From assembly GCF_008000755.1 (NCBI RefSeq), contig NZ_CP041690.1, positions 2,481,260-2,545,259 of the forward strand: a stretch of 64,000 nucleotides of DNA, read 5' to 3'. The notes under the pieces were generated by a model. It ran no database searches. It had not been told where the DNA came from and worked only from the letters and a program-made list of their open reading frames with translations. Below, in pieces: positions 47,186 to 58,459 of this stretch (the first letter of the stretch is position 1; the number at the start of each line of letters is the position of its first letter). The translations under genes were made by a program, and so were the position numbers. The DNA is from Youhaiella tibetensis (lineage in GTDB: Bacteria; Pseudomonadota; Alphaproteobacteria; Rhizobiales; Devosiaceae).

Positions 47186-48106
47186 ATGACTATTGCATCC
47201 GCCGCACCACCGCGCCTGAGGCGCATGACCCAGTCGCGCTGGGCGCCATGGCTTTACCTCTCGCCTGCCCTCATAACGCTGGTCGTCTGGATCTACTGGC
47301 CGCTGGTCGACGCGGTTCGGCTCAGTTTTTACCAGTGGAACATGCTGCCCAACTCGCCCCAGCTCTTTGTCGGCTGGGACAACTACCAGCGCATCTTCGC
47401 GCTGCCCAAGTTCTGGCAGGCCCTGCGCAATACCGGCGTCTACATCGCCGGACTGCTGCCCCTGGCGGTACTGATCCCGCTCGCCATCGCCATCTACACC
47501 CATGACCTGCCGGCCCGCTCGCGCAACGTCTATCGCGCCATCATCTTCGTTCCGATGATCATCGCGCCCGTCGTCGCCGCGGCGGTATGGCGCTGGCTGC
47601 TCGACCCGGGCTACGGCCTCGCCAACCAGGCGATCAAGGGCGTCGGGCTGGAACCGGTCAAGTTCCTCAGCGACCCCAAGGTGGCGATCTGGACGGTGAT
47701 CCTGATCACCGGCTGGAAGCTGATGGGGTTCTCGACGCTCATCCTGGCTGCCGCCAACGCCAACATCAATCCATCCCTCATCGAGGCTGCCCGCATGGAC
47801 GGCGCCAGTAAATGGGAAGTGATCCGCGACGTGCGCCTGCCGCTACTCAGTTCCACGGTGCTGTTCCTGGTGGTGATGACCATCCTGCTCGGCGCCCAGT
47901 GGAGCTTCACCTACATCAACGTCCTCACAGGCGGCGGCCCGCTCGGCTCAACCACCAACATCTACTACCTGCTCTGGGATTTCGGCTTCTCGACCATGTC
48001 GGTTGGCTGGGGCTCGGCGGCGGCGGTGATCCTCTTCCTCGGCTTCGGCGCCCTGGCCTTCGTGCTGTTCCGCCTCATCGACCGGTATTCGTTCCATGAC
48101 AACTGA
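47186..48106 (+). CDS. ABC transporter permease, UgpA type (locus B)
   Basis: A 306-residue inner-membrane permease. ATG 47186 follows AAAGGAG. Hydrophobic segments begin APWLYLSPALITLVVWIYWPLVDAVRLSFYQW; the coupling EAA loop is SLIEAARMDGASKWEVIRDVRLPLLSSTVLF; INVLTGGGPLGSTTNIYYLLWDFGF is typical of UgpA-type permeases. The N-terminal ~20 residues are cytoplasmic and basic. It overlaps the partner permease by 11 bases. It differs clearly from the UgpA-type protein at 26022, so the two importers are not recent copies. Confidence 0.9.
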   Translation: MTIASAAPPRLRRMTQSRWAPWLYLSPALITLVVWIYWPLVDAVRLSFYQWNMLPNSPQLFVGWDNYQRIFALPKFWQALRNTGVYIAGLLPLAVLIPLAIAIYTHDLPARSRNVYRAIIFVPMIIAPVVAAAVWRWLLDPGYGLANQAIKGVGLEPVKFLSDPKVAIWTVILITGWKLMGFSTLILAAANANINPSLIEAARMDGASKWEVIRDVRLPLLSSTVLFLVVMTILLGAQWSFTYINVLTGGGPLGSTTNIYYLLWDFGFSTMSVGWGSAAAVILFLGFGALAFVLFRLIDRYSFHDN

Positions 48107-48971
48107 TGCACTCGCCCAACCGGCCCTCGCTCGCCCCATAACGCTGCGGCGCATTTCGGACAGATCCGGGCTCAACACGGCCGCCGGCCACCTGCTCATG
48201 GTGCTGCTGTCGATCTTTTGCCTGTTTCCGGTCTACTGGATGGTGGCGAGCTCCTTCCGCCCCGCCAACGCCATGTTCGAGACCAGCCTTTGGCCGATGA
48301 CGGGCTCGCTGGACAACTACACCCAGGCGATCGACGCTATCCCGATCGGCCGGATGCTGATCAATACGCTGGTCTTCTCCGCCGTCTCGACCGTCCTGCA
48401 ACTGCTCACGGGCATCCTTGCCGCCTTTGCGTTCGCACGCTGGAAGTTCCCGTTCGACAAGCTGGTCTATACCGGCGTGGCGCTCACCTGGCTGGTGCCG
48501 TTCCAGGTGGTGATGATCCCCAATTACCTGCTTGTGGCGCAGATGGGTCTGCTCGACAATGTCCTCGCTCTGATCCTGCCCAATCTGGCCTCGGCGCTGG
48601 CGATCCTGCTGCTCGCGCAGGCCATGCGCGGCTTCCCCAAGGAAGTCGTCGAGGCAGCGCGCATGGATGGCGCCCGCAACTGGCGCATCCTCTGGGAAGT
48701 GCTGGTGCCCAACCTGCGCGGAACCATCGCCTCGCTCGCTATCCTCATCTTCATTTCGACCTGGAACGAGTACTTCTGGCCGCTCCTGCTCAGCCGTACG
48801 GCGGAGAACAGCGTCGTCCAGATCGGCATCCAGATGTTCATGACCACCGAAGGCAACCAATGGGGACCGCTGATGGCCGCTTCCACTCTGGCGAGCCTGC
48901 CGGTCCTGATCATCTACATCGTCCTGCAGCGTCAGGTCGTCCAATCCTTCATGAAATCCGGTATCCGCTGA
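48096..48971 (+). CDS. ABC transporter permease, UgpE type (locus B)
   Basis: A 291-residue permease partner. It has an unusually long N-terminus before the first helix (about residues 30-52, TAAGHLLMVLLSIFCLFPVYWMVASSF). The EAA loop is EVVEAARMDGARNWRILWEVLVPNLRG and ISTWNEYFWPLLL is a family mark. The stop shares a base with the ATG of phosphatase B (TGATG). Together with the UgpA-type protein it forms the only membrane channel in the 40.5-50.8 kb locus, which has two binding proteins. Confidence 0.9.
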   Translation: MTTDALAQPALARPITLRRISDRSGLNTAAGHLLMVLLSIFCLFPVYWMVASSFRPANAMFETSLWPMTGSLDNYTQAIDAIPIGRMLINTLVFSAVSTVLQLLTGILAAFAFARWKFPFDKLVYTGVALTWLVPFQVVMIPNYLLVAQMGLLDNVLALILPNLASALAILLLAQAMRGFPKEVVEAARMDGARNWRILWEVLVPNLRGTIASLAILIFISTWNEYFWPLLLSRTAENSVVQIGIQMFMTTEGNQWGPLMAASTLASLPVLIIYIVLQRQVVQSFMKSGIR

Positions 48972-49708
48972 TGCAAACCACCCCCAACCGCCACCTGCCC
49001 ATCAACGGCACCTTCAACATCCGCGACCTGGGCGGCTACGCCGCTTCCGGTGGAGAAACCCGGTGGCGCCGCCTGCTGCGGGCCGACGCTCTGCACCGGC
49101 TCGACGCCCAGGGAGTCGAAGAGCTGCTCGACGCCGGCGTGACAACGGTCATCGACCTGCGTCACGCGGACGAACTGGCACACCAGCCCAACCCGTTCGC
49201 CACCCACGACGCCGTGGCCTACCACAATATTTCGCTTCTCGACGGGCTGGCCCCCAGCCTGATGGATGAAGGTGACGTGCTGCTCGAGCTCTATAAACTC
49301 GCCCTGGTGCAGCGCCAGGCGGCGCTGGCGCAGGTCCTGCGGATCATCGCCGACGCGCCATCCGGCACGGTGCTGTTTCATTGCACGGCCGGCAAGGATC
49401 GCACCGGCATCGTCTCCGCCCTGCTGCTGGGCGTTGCCGGCGTCGATGCAACGCAGATTGTTGAAGACTATGCCCTCACCGCCCAGCTCATCGCTCCCAT
49501 GGTCCAGGACCTGGTGGCCGGGGCGGTGGCACGCGGGGCGGACCCGGCGGGGTTCCAGCGGCTGCTGGCCTCCGAGCCGGCAACGATGGTCGCCACCCTC
49601 GGCTTCATCGAAGCCGAATACGGTTCGCTCACGATCTACCTCGATCGCATCGGGCTGGACGACGCCACCGTCGCACGCCTGCGCAACCGCCTCCTGGGAG
49701 AAATCTGA
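48971..49708 (+). CDS. Tyrosine/serine phosphatase-like protein B (Y_phosphatase3)
   Basis: A 245-residue paralog of the phosphatase at 43513. The opening GTFNIRDLGGY and RWRRLLRADALHRLDAQGV match the family; the P-loop HCTAGKDRTG is at 137-146 with nucleophile C138. It is inserted between the permease and ATPase genes, sharing a base with each neighbour at the TGATG junctions, so it is surely part of the transport operon. There is no signal peptide. A plausible role is dephosphorylation of the imported or hydrolysed substrate; control of transport by protein dephosphorylation is another option. Confidence 0.88.
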   Translation: MQTTPNRHLPINGTFNIRDLGGYAASGGETRWRRLLRADALHRLDAQGVEELLDAGVTTVIDLRHADELAHQPNPFATHDAVAYHNISLLDGLAPSLMDEGDVLLELYKLALVQRQAALAQVLRIIADAPSGTVLFHCTAGKDRTGIVSALLLGVAGVDATQIVEDYALTAQLIAPMVQDLVAGAVARGADPAGFQRLLASEPATMVATLGFIEAEYGSLTIYLDRIGLDDATVARLRNRLLGEI

Positions 49709-50820
49709 TGGCCGATCTCAAGATCACCGACGTCAAGAAGTCCTATGACGGCAAGCCGGTTCTGCACGGCATCGACGTCACCATCCCCGATGGCGACTTC
49801 GTGGTCATCGTGGGCCCCTCGGGCTGCGGCAAATCCACCTTGTTGCGCATGATCGCAGGCCTGGAGGACATCACCTCGGGTACCGTCGCCATCGGCGGAA
49901 CGGTGATGAACGACATCGAGCCCGCCGACCGGGGCTGCGCCATGGTGTTCCAGAACTACGCGCTCTATCCGCACATGACGGTGCGCCAGAACATCGCCTA
50001 CCCCCTGCGCATTGCGCGACTGCCGGTCGCCGAGCGTGACAAGCGCGTGGAGCAGGCGGCAAAGATCCTCAACCTCACCGACTATCTCGATCGCCGCCCC
50101 GCGCAGCTATCGGGCGGGCAACGGCAGCGCGTCGCGATGGGTCGCGCCATCGTCCGCGAGCCGGAGGTCTTCCTCTTCGACGAACCCCTTTCCAACCTCG
50201 ATGCCTTGCTGCGCGTGCAGATGCGCATCGAGATCAAGCGACTCCACAAGCGCCTCCGGGCCACCTCGATTTTCGTGACCCACGATCAGGTCGAGGCGAT
50301 GACCCTTGCTGACATGCTGATTGTGATGAATGGCGGCCGGATCGAGCAGATCGGTTCGCCCGCCGAAATCTACCGCAAGCCGGCATCGACCTTCGTGGCC
50401 GGCTTCATGGGCGCACCCGCAATGAACCTTATGCCCGCGACGGTCGGAATGGATGGCCAGGTCCTGCTTGATGGCACCGGCGGCCCGATGAACCTCGGCT
50501 ATGGCACGCTGGCGGAAGGCACGCCGCTGACCGTGGGCATCCGCCCCGAAAGCCTCGTGCTCTCCGAGACTGTCGGACGCGGCATGCCTGCCACGGTCGA
50601 ACTGGTCGAAGAACTCGGCGGCTCGCGCGTTGCCTACTGCTCGCTGGCCGGACGCGAGATCTCGGTGGTGTTGCCCCCGGGTGACGCCGACCTGGAAGGG
50701 AAGACAGTCTCGATCGCCTTCCCCCCAGAAGCCATGCACGTGTTTGACCGCGTCACCGGCAGGCGCGTCGAGACGAGCCTGTCGCTCCAGCCTCGCGTGG
50801 AGCGAGAACTGGCGAGCTAA
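49708..50820 (+). CDS. ABC transporter ATPase, UgpC/MalK type (locus B)
   Basis: A 370-residue nucleotide-binding subunit. Walker A GPSGCGKST lies at residues about 37-45, then FQNYALYPHMTVRQNIAYPLRIARLP, signature LSGGQRQRVAMGRAIVR, Walker B FLFDEPLSNLD and VTHDQVEAM. The C-terminal regulatory domain with GIRPESLVLS follows (about 240-370). The last gene of the locus B operon, it probably powers import for both binding proteins. It is related to, but distinct from, the ATPase at 23425. Confidence 0.92.
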   Translation: MADLKITDVKKSYDGKPVLHGIDVTIPDGDFVVIVGPSGCGKSTLLRMIAGLEDITSGTVAIGGTVMNDIEPADRGCAMVFQNYALYPHMTVRQNIAYPLRIARLPVAERDKRVEQAAKILNLTDYLDRRPAQLSGGQRQRVAMGRAIVREPEVFLFDEPLSNLDALLRVQMRIEIKRLHKRLRATSIFVTHDQVEAMTLADMLIVMNGGRIEQIGSPAEIYRKPASTFVAGFMGAPAMNLMPATVGMDGQVLLDGTGGPMNLGYGTLAEGTPLTVGIRPESLVLSETVGRGMPATVELVEELGGSRVAYCSLAGREISVVLPPGDADLEGKTVSIAFPPEAMHVFDRVTGRRVETSLSLQPRVERELAS

Positions 50821-50898
50821 CGCCGCAACGACCGTACTATCGGCACTGGCCCTCGTCCCACCTTGCCGTCATGATGACGGACAAAGGGAGGGACGGGC

Positions 50899-52014
50899 AT
50901 GACAGGGGCGATACTCACTCTCAACGCCGGCTCGTCCAGCCTCAAGTTCCGCGTGTTCCGGCGTACGGACCTGGCGCTGCTGGCACGAGGCGCCGTGACG
51001 CGGATCGGTGGCGACACCGAGCTCAGGGCCAGCCTCGACGACGGCGAGGAAACGGTCGAGGCATTGGCTCAGGGCAGCGACCATGGCGCGGCACTCGAGG
51101 CCCTGCTGGCCTATGTCGGCCGCCACGACGACGGCTGGACGGTCGAGGCGGTCGCCCACCGCATCGTCCACGGCGGCACCAAATATCTGCGCGCCACGCT
51201 CGTCTCCCCCCAGGTGCTGGCGGACCTGGAAGCCCTGGTGCCGCTGGCGCCGCTCCACCAGCCCCACAACCTCGCCGCCATCGCTGCCTCGCGCCGGTTC
51301 ATCGGGGACGCTCCAGACATCGCCTGCTTCGACACCGCCTTCCATGCCGGACGCGATCCCCTGTTCACGCATTTCGCCCTGCCCAATGAGTTCTTCGACA
51401 AGGGCGTTCGCCGCTACGGCTTCCACGGGCTGTCCTATCAATGGCTCGCGCACGTGCTGCAACACGAGCATCCCCGTATTTTCGCCGGACGCGTGATCGC
51501 GGCGCATCTGGGTAATGGCGCGAGCCTTTGCGCCATGCGCGAAGGCCGCAGCGTGGACACCACCATGAGCATGACGGCCGTCGACGGCGTGCCGATGGGA
51601 ACGCGTTCGGGCGCGGTCGATCCGGGCGCGATCCTGCTTCTCAAGCGCACGTACGGGATGGAACTCGAGGATATCGAGGACCTGATCTACAACCGTGCCG
51701 GCTTGCTAGGCCTATCGGGCAAATCGAACGACGTCGCCGCGCTGCTGGCCGACGGAACGGCTCAATCGCGCTTCGCCCTCGATTTCTTCGCCATGCGCTG
51801 CGCCCAGGCCGCCGCATCGCTTGCGGTTGCGCTCGGCGGGGTGGATGCAATGGTCTTCACCGGTGGCATTGGCGAGAACGCCGGACCGGTGCGGGAGGCA
51901 ATCGTGCGCCATCTGGCCCCGCTCGGCACCTTCGAGACCCTCGTCATCCCCGCCAACGAAGAGCGCATGATGGCGATGGAGGCTATCGCCCTGCTCGACG
52001 GCTCCGGCGGCTGA
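50899..52014 (+). CDS. ackA: Acetate kinase
   Basis: A 371-residue enzyme that interconverts acetyl phosphate + ADP and acetate + ATP. ATG 50899 follows GGGAGGG. The opening ILTLNAGSSSLKFRVF contains the phosphate-binding Asn and Ser, VAHRIVHGG and FDTAFHA carry active-site residues, RRYGFHGLSYQWL and AHLGNGASLCAMREGRSVDTTMSMTAVDGVPMGTRSGAVDPG are the second signature, and VFTGGIGENAGPVRE is C-terminal. It is slightly shorter than the usual ~400 residues. It lies 117 bases before the N-ATPase operon in the same direction, with phosphoketolase on the far side, so the acetyl phosphate made by that enzyme is its probable substrate. Confidence 0.95.
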   Translation: MTGAILTLNAGSSSLKFRVFRRTDLALLARGAVTRIGGDTELRASLDDGEETVEALAQGSDHGAALEALLAYVGRHDDGWTVEAVAHRIVHGGTKYLRATLVSPQVLADLEALVPLAPLHQPHNLAAIAASRRFIGDAPDIACFDTAFHAGRDPLFTHFALPNEFFDKGVRRYGFHGLSYQWLAHVLQHEHPRIFAGRVIAAHLGNGASLCAMREGRSVDTTMSMTAVDGVPMGTRSGAVDPGAILLLKRTYGMELEDIEDLIYNRAGLLGLSGKSNDVAALLADGTAQSRFALDFFAMRCAQAAASLAVALGGVDAMVFTGGIGENAGPVREAIVRHLAPLGTFETLVIPANEERMMAMEAIALLDGSGG

Positions 52015-53974
<1,960 letters not shown>

Positions 53975-53978
<4 letters not shown>

Positions 53979-54256
53979 GGGACCAGGAGCATCTCGACCG
54001 CACCGGGGAGGCTGCCCACCGGGCCGAGGAGCGCGAACGTGCCGGCCGCGCCGACCCCGAACCCTCGCTGGCCCGCCGTTTCGGCCAGATCGGCGTCCTA
54101 GGCTGGATCATCGTACTACCGACGCTGGGCGGCCTGGCGCTCGGCCACTGGCTCGACGCGCGCCTCGGCGGCGGTATCACCCTGGCCGCTGCCCTGTTGA
54201 TGGTTGGGGCAGCCCTCGGCCTTTGGCTGGCCATGCGCTGGATGCACGAACAATGA
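53975..54256 (+). CDS. atpQ: N-ATPase membrane protein AtpQ (AtpI-like)
   Basis: A 93-residue small membrane protein. It starts at GTG 53975 in the atpC stop (GTGA). A charged N-terminus rich in Arg and Glu (about residues 1-36) precedes two hydrophobic helices: IGVLGWIIVLPTLGGLALGHWLDARL and GITLAAALLMVGAALGLWLAMRWM. It is of the AtpI/AtpQ group, thought to help assemble the rotor ring or import ions. It is found only in N-ATPase operons at this position. Function is family knowledge, not visible in sequence. Confidence 0.85.
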
Positions 54257-54522
54257 CCCTTTCTGACCCTGCCGCGCTCGCTATCCCCCTGCTCGCCCTC
54301 CTCGTCGGCCTGGCTGCCGGCTGGGCCCATTTCGCAAGCCTTCGCTACGTGACCGGGCTGCTGGCCGCCGGACGGCTCTCCGCCGTCATGCTGCAAATGG
54401 TGCGGCTCGCGCTGCTCGCCGGCCTGCTCGTGCTCTTCGCCAGGAACGGAGCTCCAACCCTGCTTTTTGGCGCGGCCGGCATTCTCGCCGGCAGGTATTG
54501 GGTCTTGAGGAGAACGCGATGA
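54253..54522 (+). CDS. atpR: N-ATPase membrane protein AtpR
   Basis: An 89-residue protein with three hydrophobic segments: AIPLLALLVGLAAGWAHFASL, VMLQMVRLALLAGLLVLFA and TLLFGAAGILAGRYWVLR. The conserved Arg residues in the membrane (R31, R42, R50 region) are characteristic of AtpR, proposed to interact with the ion-binding carboxylates of the c ring during assembly. It overlaps atpQ and atpB by 4 bases each (ATGA). AtpR occurs only in N-ATPase operons, so it confirms the type. Confidence 0.85.
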   Translation: MTLSDPAALAIPLLALLVGLAAGWAHFASLRYVTGLLAAGRLSAVMLQMVRLALLAGLLVLFARNGAPTLLFGAAGILAGRYWVLRRTR

Positions 54523-55181
54523 TCGCCTCCCCGCTGACTGCGGCACCGGCATTTGCCATCGGACCGCTGACGATCACTTGGCCGGTCGTCACCACCTGGG
54601 CGATCATCGCGGCCCTCGCCCTCGCCTCCTTCCTGGCGACACGACGCCTGTCGCTGCGGCCCGGCCGAGCCCAAGCCGTTCTCGAACTGCTCGTAACCAC
54701 GCTCGACAAAGAGATCACCGCCACGGTCCCGGGCAATCCGGCGCGGTTCCGCGGCCTCATCGGCATGCTTCTGATCTTCATCCTTTGCGCCAACTGGTCG
54801 ACGCTCATTCCGGGCGTCGAGCCCCCGACGGCGCACCTCGAAACCGATGCGGCGCTCGCGCTGGTCGTCTTCGTCGCCGGCATCTACTGGGGCATTCGCC
54901 TGCAGGGAGTAGGTGGATGGCTGGCAACTTTCGCGCGTCCGAGCTGGATTATGATCCCGCTCAATTTGGTCGAGCAGATAACGCGGCACTTTTCACTGAT
55001 GGTGCGCCTGTTCGGCAACGTCATGAGCGGCGTCTTCGTCATCGGCATCGTCGGCGTGCTGGCCGGGCTTCTCGTCCCGATTCCGCTGATGGCGCTCGAT
55101 CTGCTCACCGGAGCCGTCCAGGCCTACATCTTTGCGACCCTGGCGCTGGTCTTCATCGGCTCGACCGTAAATGAGGCCTAG
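54519..55181 (+). CDS. atpB: N-ATPase subunit a
   Basis: A 220-residue stator channel subunit. ATG 54519 overlaps the atpR stop; GAGGAGAA precedes it. It shows FRGLIGMLLIFILCANWSTLIPGVEPPTAHLETDAALALVVFVAG and the essential Arg segment PLNLVEQITRHFSLMVRLFGNVMSG, where R in SLMVRLFGN is the conserved arginine facing the c ring. The tail LLTGAVQAYIFATLALVFIGSTVNEA matches F-type a subunits. Ion entry and exit half-channels are formed with subunit c. Length is shorter than the E. coli subunit, as is usual for this type. Confidence 0.92.
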   Translation: MIASPLTAAPAFAIGPLTITWPVVTTWAIIAALALASFLATRRLSLRPGRAQAVLELLVTTLDKEITATVPGNPARFRGLIGMLLIFILCANWSTLIPGVEPPTAHLETDAALALVVFVAGIYWGIRLQGVGGWLATFARPSWIMIPLNLVEQITRHFSLMVRLFGNVMSGVFVIGIVGVLAGLLVPIPLMALDLLTGAVQAYIFATLALVFIGSTVNEA

Positions 55182-55196
55182 AAACGGAGAATTGGC

Positions 55197-55445
55197 GTGA
55201 ATGACCTGATCCAGATCATCAGTATCATCTCAGCGGCGCTGGCCGTAGGCCTGGGCGCGATCGGGCCTGCACTGGCCGAGGGGCGCGCGGTGGCGGCGGC
55301 CCTCGAGGCCATCGCCCGCCAGCCCGAGGCCGCCGGGACCATTTCGCGCACGCTGTTCGTCGGTCTGGCCATGATCGAGACCACGGCCATCTACTGCCTC
55401 GTCATCGCCCTCCTGGTGCTGTTCGCCAACCCGTTCGTCTCATGA
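55197..55445 (+). CDS. atpE: N-ATPase rotor subunit c
   Basis: An 82-residue hairpin of two membrane helices, starting at GTG 55197 with ACGGAGA upstream. Helix 1 contains [19 protein letters not shown], the loop ARQPEA is universal, and helix 2 carries the ion-binding carboxylate E61 in [23 protein letters not shown]. The position of Gln32 in Na+-type c subunits is a second carboxylate here, E28. T62, T63 and Y66 resemble the Na+ coordination set. A double-carboxylate site is known from an N-type ring of Burkholderia and was linked to proton use. Confidence 0.93.
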   Translation: MNDLIQIISIISAALAVGLGAIGPALAEGRAVAAALEAIARQPEAAGTISRTLFVGLAMIETTAIYCLVIALLVLFANPFVS

Positions 55446-56167
55446 CCTTCGACTGGACCTCCTTCGCCTTCCAACTGATCAACGTCCTGATCCTGCTGGC
55501 AATCCTCCACCATTTTCTCTTTCGACCGGTGGCGGAGGTCATAACGCGCCGGCAGGCCACGACGGACGCCGCCCTCAAGGCTGCCGAGGATGCCAAGGCC
55601 GAGGCGGAAGCCGCCAGGGCCAAGGCCGACGCCGAAGCCAAGGCCAATGCAGATGCCCGCCAGCAGGTATTGGCCAAGGCCAGGACCGATGCGGAGGAAC
55701 GCCGCCAGGGACTGCTCGACAAGGCTCGCCAGGACGCGGCCAGGATCGTCGCCGATGGCGAAACGGCCCTCGACCATCGCTCCGCCGACGCGCAGGCCCA
55801 GGCGCTTGACCGTGCGCGCGACCTCGCCGAGACCATTGCAAGGCGCGCGCTGGCGGCCCAGCCATCCGGACCGCTTGGCTACGCCGAACGCCTGACGCGT
55901 TCGCTCGCCGGCATGGGGCACGCTGAACGCGATGCCCTGCTCAAAGGCGACGGCCTGCGTCTCGTCGCGCCAAGCGCACTCGACGACGACGCTCTAAAGG
56001 CCGCACAGGCCGCCCTCGCTCCCTACGGCGCCAGCCCGCAAGTCGATATCGACCCGGCCCTGATCGCAGGTCTCGAGCTACGGTCCGCCAATGGCGTGAT
56101 CCGCAACTCGCTGGCCCACGACCTCGATACCATTGCAGAGGCGATGCGCGATGAACGGGCCGCCTGA
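55442..56167 (+). CDS. atpF: N-ATPase subunit b, extended with a delta-like end
   Basis: A 241-residue peripheral-stalk subunit, much longer than a standard b (about 156). Residues 1-35 form the membrane anchor ([27 protein letters not shown]), residues about 36-140 an Ala/Lys/Glu-rich coiled coil, and the end (about 200-235) reads [31 protein letters not shown], resembling the C-terminal part of subunit delta. No separate atpH is in the operon, so this end probably replaces delta. Its start overlaps the atpE stop, and its end overlaps atpA by 17 bases. Confidence 0.88.
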   Translation: MTFDWTSFAFQLINVLILLAILHHFLFRPVAEVITRRQATTDAALKAAEDAKAEAEAARAKADAEAKANADARQQVLAKARTDAEERRQGLLDKARQDAARIVADGETALDHRSADAQAQALDRARDLAETIARRALAAQPSGPLGYAERLTRSLAGMGHAERDALLKGDGLRLVAPSALDDDALKAAQAALAPYGASPQVDIDPALIAGLELRSANGVIRNSLAHDLDTIAEAMRDERAA

Positions 56168-57650
56168 TCCCGCTCTGGACAAGCTGCGCGGGCGCATCGC
56201 TGCCGCCCGCCTGGGCCCCGAACTGGAGGAACAGGGCACGGTGATCGCCATCGCGGATGGGCTGGCGACGATCGCAGGGTTGCCCGGCGCCCAACTCAAC
56301 GAGGTCGTCACTTTCGGTGGAGGCGCGAGAGGGTTCGTGCTGACGCTCGATGAAGACCGGCTCCACGCCGCCTTCCTCGATCCAATGGCCGGCGTGACCG
56401 CGGGGGACATCGTGACTCGCACGGGTCACCTGGCGTCTGTACCGGCCGGGACGGAACTCCTCGGACGCATCGTCGATCCCCTCGGGCGCCCGCTCGACGG
56501 AGCACCACCGCCAGACTGGGCGACCATTCTGCCCGCGGAGCGCCCTGCCCCCCAGATCATCGAGCGGGACTTCGTTTCCGAACCGATGGAAACGGGCCTG
56601 CTGGTGGTCGATGCGCTCTTTGCGATCGGGCGCGGGCAGCGCGAACTCATCATCGGGGAGCGCAAGACCGGCAAGACCTCGATCGCGGTCGACGCCATCA
56701 TCAACCAGGCCGGCAGCGACATGATCTGCATCTATGTCGCAATCGGCCAACGCATGTCGGCAGTGCGGCGCGTCATCAATGCCGTGCAGCGGCTTGGCGA
56801 GCCGGCACGCACCATCTTCGTCGTCGCCGAAGCCACGGCCCCGGCGGGCCTGCAATGGCTGGCTCCCTTCTCGGCAACCTCCATGGCCGAGTGGTTCCGC
56901 GACCAGGGCAAGCACGTGCTGATCGTCTACGACGACCTCACCAAGCACGCCGCCACCCACCGTGAACTAGCGCTGCTCTCCCACCAGCCGCCTGGGCGAG
57001 AGGCCTATCCCGGCGACATCTTCTACCTCCATGCCCGCCTGCTCGAACGGGCCGCCAAGATGGCCCCCGAACGCGGCGGCGGATCGCTGACCGCCTTGCC
57101 GATCGCCGAGATCGAAGCGGGTAATCTCTCGGCCTACATCCCTACCAACCTGATCTCGATCGCCGACGGACAGATCGTCACCTCCCAGGCGCTGTTTGCC
57201 GGAAACCAGCGACCGGCGGTCGATGTGGGGCTTTCGGTCAGCCGCGTGGGCGGCAAGGCCCAGTGGGGAGCCATGAAGGCCGTGGCCGGCAGGCTGCGGC
57301 TGGACTACGCCCAGTTCCTCGAAATGAAGGTCTTTTCCCGGTTCGGCGGTTTCGGCGACGCGGCGATGAAAGCCCGGATGACCAGAGGCGAACGCATCGC
57401 TGCGCTCCTGTCCCAACCCCGCTTCGCGCCCCTGCCGCTGGTGACCCAGATCGCCCTGCTGTCCGCCCTCAACGAAGGACTGCTCGACGCGCTCGACCCG
57501 CCCCGCATCGCTGCCCTCAAGACGGCCCTCCCCGCCCTGCTCGACGCCGATGCACGTCTTGAGGAGTTGCGGACGCATATGCAAACGCTGGACGATGCCA
57601 CCCGGGCGGTGCTGATCGAAGTGGTGCGCAGTGGCCTGGAGCAGCCATGA
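56151..57650 (+). CDS. atpA: N-ATPase alpha subunit
   Basis: A 499-residue non-catalytic F1 subunit. Walker [10 protein letters not shown] lies at 169-177; [57 protein letters not shown] and [11 protein letters not shown], with [11 protein letters not shown], are F-type alpha marks. ATG 56151 is chosen because the upstream TTG 56133 would lie inside atpF without support. Placement near the operon end, after b, is typical of the N type. Its stop overlaps atpG (ATGA). Confidence 0.93.
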   Translation: MNGPPDPALDKLRGRIAAARLGPELEEQGTVIAIADGLATIAGLPGAQLNEVVTFGGGARGFVLTLDEDRLHAAFLDPMAGVTAGDIVTRTGHLASVPAGTELLGRIVDPLGRPLDGAPPPDWATILPAERPAPQIIERDFVSEPMETGLLVVDALFAIGRGQRELIIGERKTGKTSIAVDAIINQAGSDMICIYVAIGQRMSAVRRVINAVQRLGEPARTIFVVAEATAPAGLQWLAPFSATSMAEWFRDQGKHVLIVYDDLTKHAATHRELALLSHQPPGREAYPGDIFYLHARLLERAAKMAPERGGGSLTALPIAEIEAGNLSAYIPTNLISIADGQIVTSQALFAGNQRPAVDVGLSVSRVGGKAQWGAMKAVAGRLRLDYAQFLEMKVFSRFGGFGDAAMKARMTRGERIAALLSQPRFAPLPLVTQIALLSALNEGLLDALDPPRIAALKTALPALLDADARLEELRTHMQTLDDATRAVLIEVVRSGLEQP

Positions 57651-58459
57651 CCGAGCGCCCCGAAGATATCCAGAAGCGGCTCGCGGGGCTCGATGACATC
57701 GGCCAGGTCGTGGGCGCGCTGCGGGCCATTGCGGCGGGGCATGTCGGGGAAGCCCGCACGGCCACCAAGGCGGTGGCAACCTATGCGCAAACCGTCGAGG
57801 ACGCGCTCTCCCTGCTGACAGCGGAGGACCGCAGCCCTCTCGGCCAGGGCCCCGGCCTGCTGCTGATCGTCGGAACTGCCCAGGGTTTCTCGGGGTCGCT
57901 TTCCGCCCGCATCGCCGAGGCAGCCCGTCTGGCGATGCGCGACGAGCCGGGGCTCATCGTCGTCGGCAACCGGACGCTCGAAATGCTCAGGGCCGAGGGG
58001 ACAGAGGTCCTCTGGTCCTCCGACCTCCCGGGACACCCGGCGAGCGTCGCGGAGCTGGCGAGCTCGGTGACCGATGCGCTGGTGCGCCATGCCGTCGACA
58101 ACCCCGGCCCCATCCGAGCCGTCATAGCGCCCCTTCACGCGGGCGTGCCGCCGGAAGTCCGCAAGCTTTTCCCACCGCCTCCCCTTCCGGAAGGAACCGC
58201 ACCACGGGGGACGCGCCCCATCACCACAATGACGGCGGCGGACCTGATCACCGGACTGTTGCAGGAAGCCCTGTTCGCCGCCGTGATCCGCGCGCTCCTG
58301 GAAGGCGCGGCGGCCGAAGCGCAGGCGCGTGTCGAGGCGATGGCCCGGGCCCAGAGCAATCTGCGTTCACGGCGTGAGGACGTTGAGCGCCAGTACCAGC
58401 AGGCCCGACAGGAAGGCATGACCACCGAGATGATCGAGCTTGCTGTTTCACGCCTGTGA
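57647..58459 (+). CDS. atpG: N-ATPase gamma subunit
   Basis: A 270-residue central-shaft subunit. The N-terminal helix [37 protein letters not shown] and C-terminal helix [47 protein letters not shown] form the coiled coil; the middle Rossmann-like part contains [18 protein letters not shown]. It is more diverged than housekeeping gamma, as is usual for N-ATPases. It ends the nine-gene operon, and its last 12 bases overlap the end of the convergent phosphoketolase gene. Confidence 0.88.
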   Translation: MTERPEDIQKRLAGLDDIGQVVGALRAIAAGHVGEARTATKAVATYAQTVEDALSLLTAEDRSPLGQGPGLLLIVGTAQGFSGSLSARIAEAARLAMRDEPGLIVVGNRTLEMLRAEGTEVLWSSDLPGHPASVAELASSVTDALVRHAVDNPGPIRAVIAPLHAGVPPEVRKLFPPPPLPEGTAPRGTRPITTMTAADLITGLLQEALFAAVIRALLEGAAAEAQARVEAMARAQSNLRSRREDVERQYQQARQEGMTTEMIELAVSRL

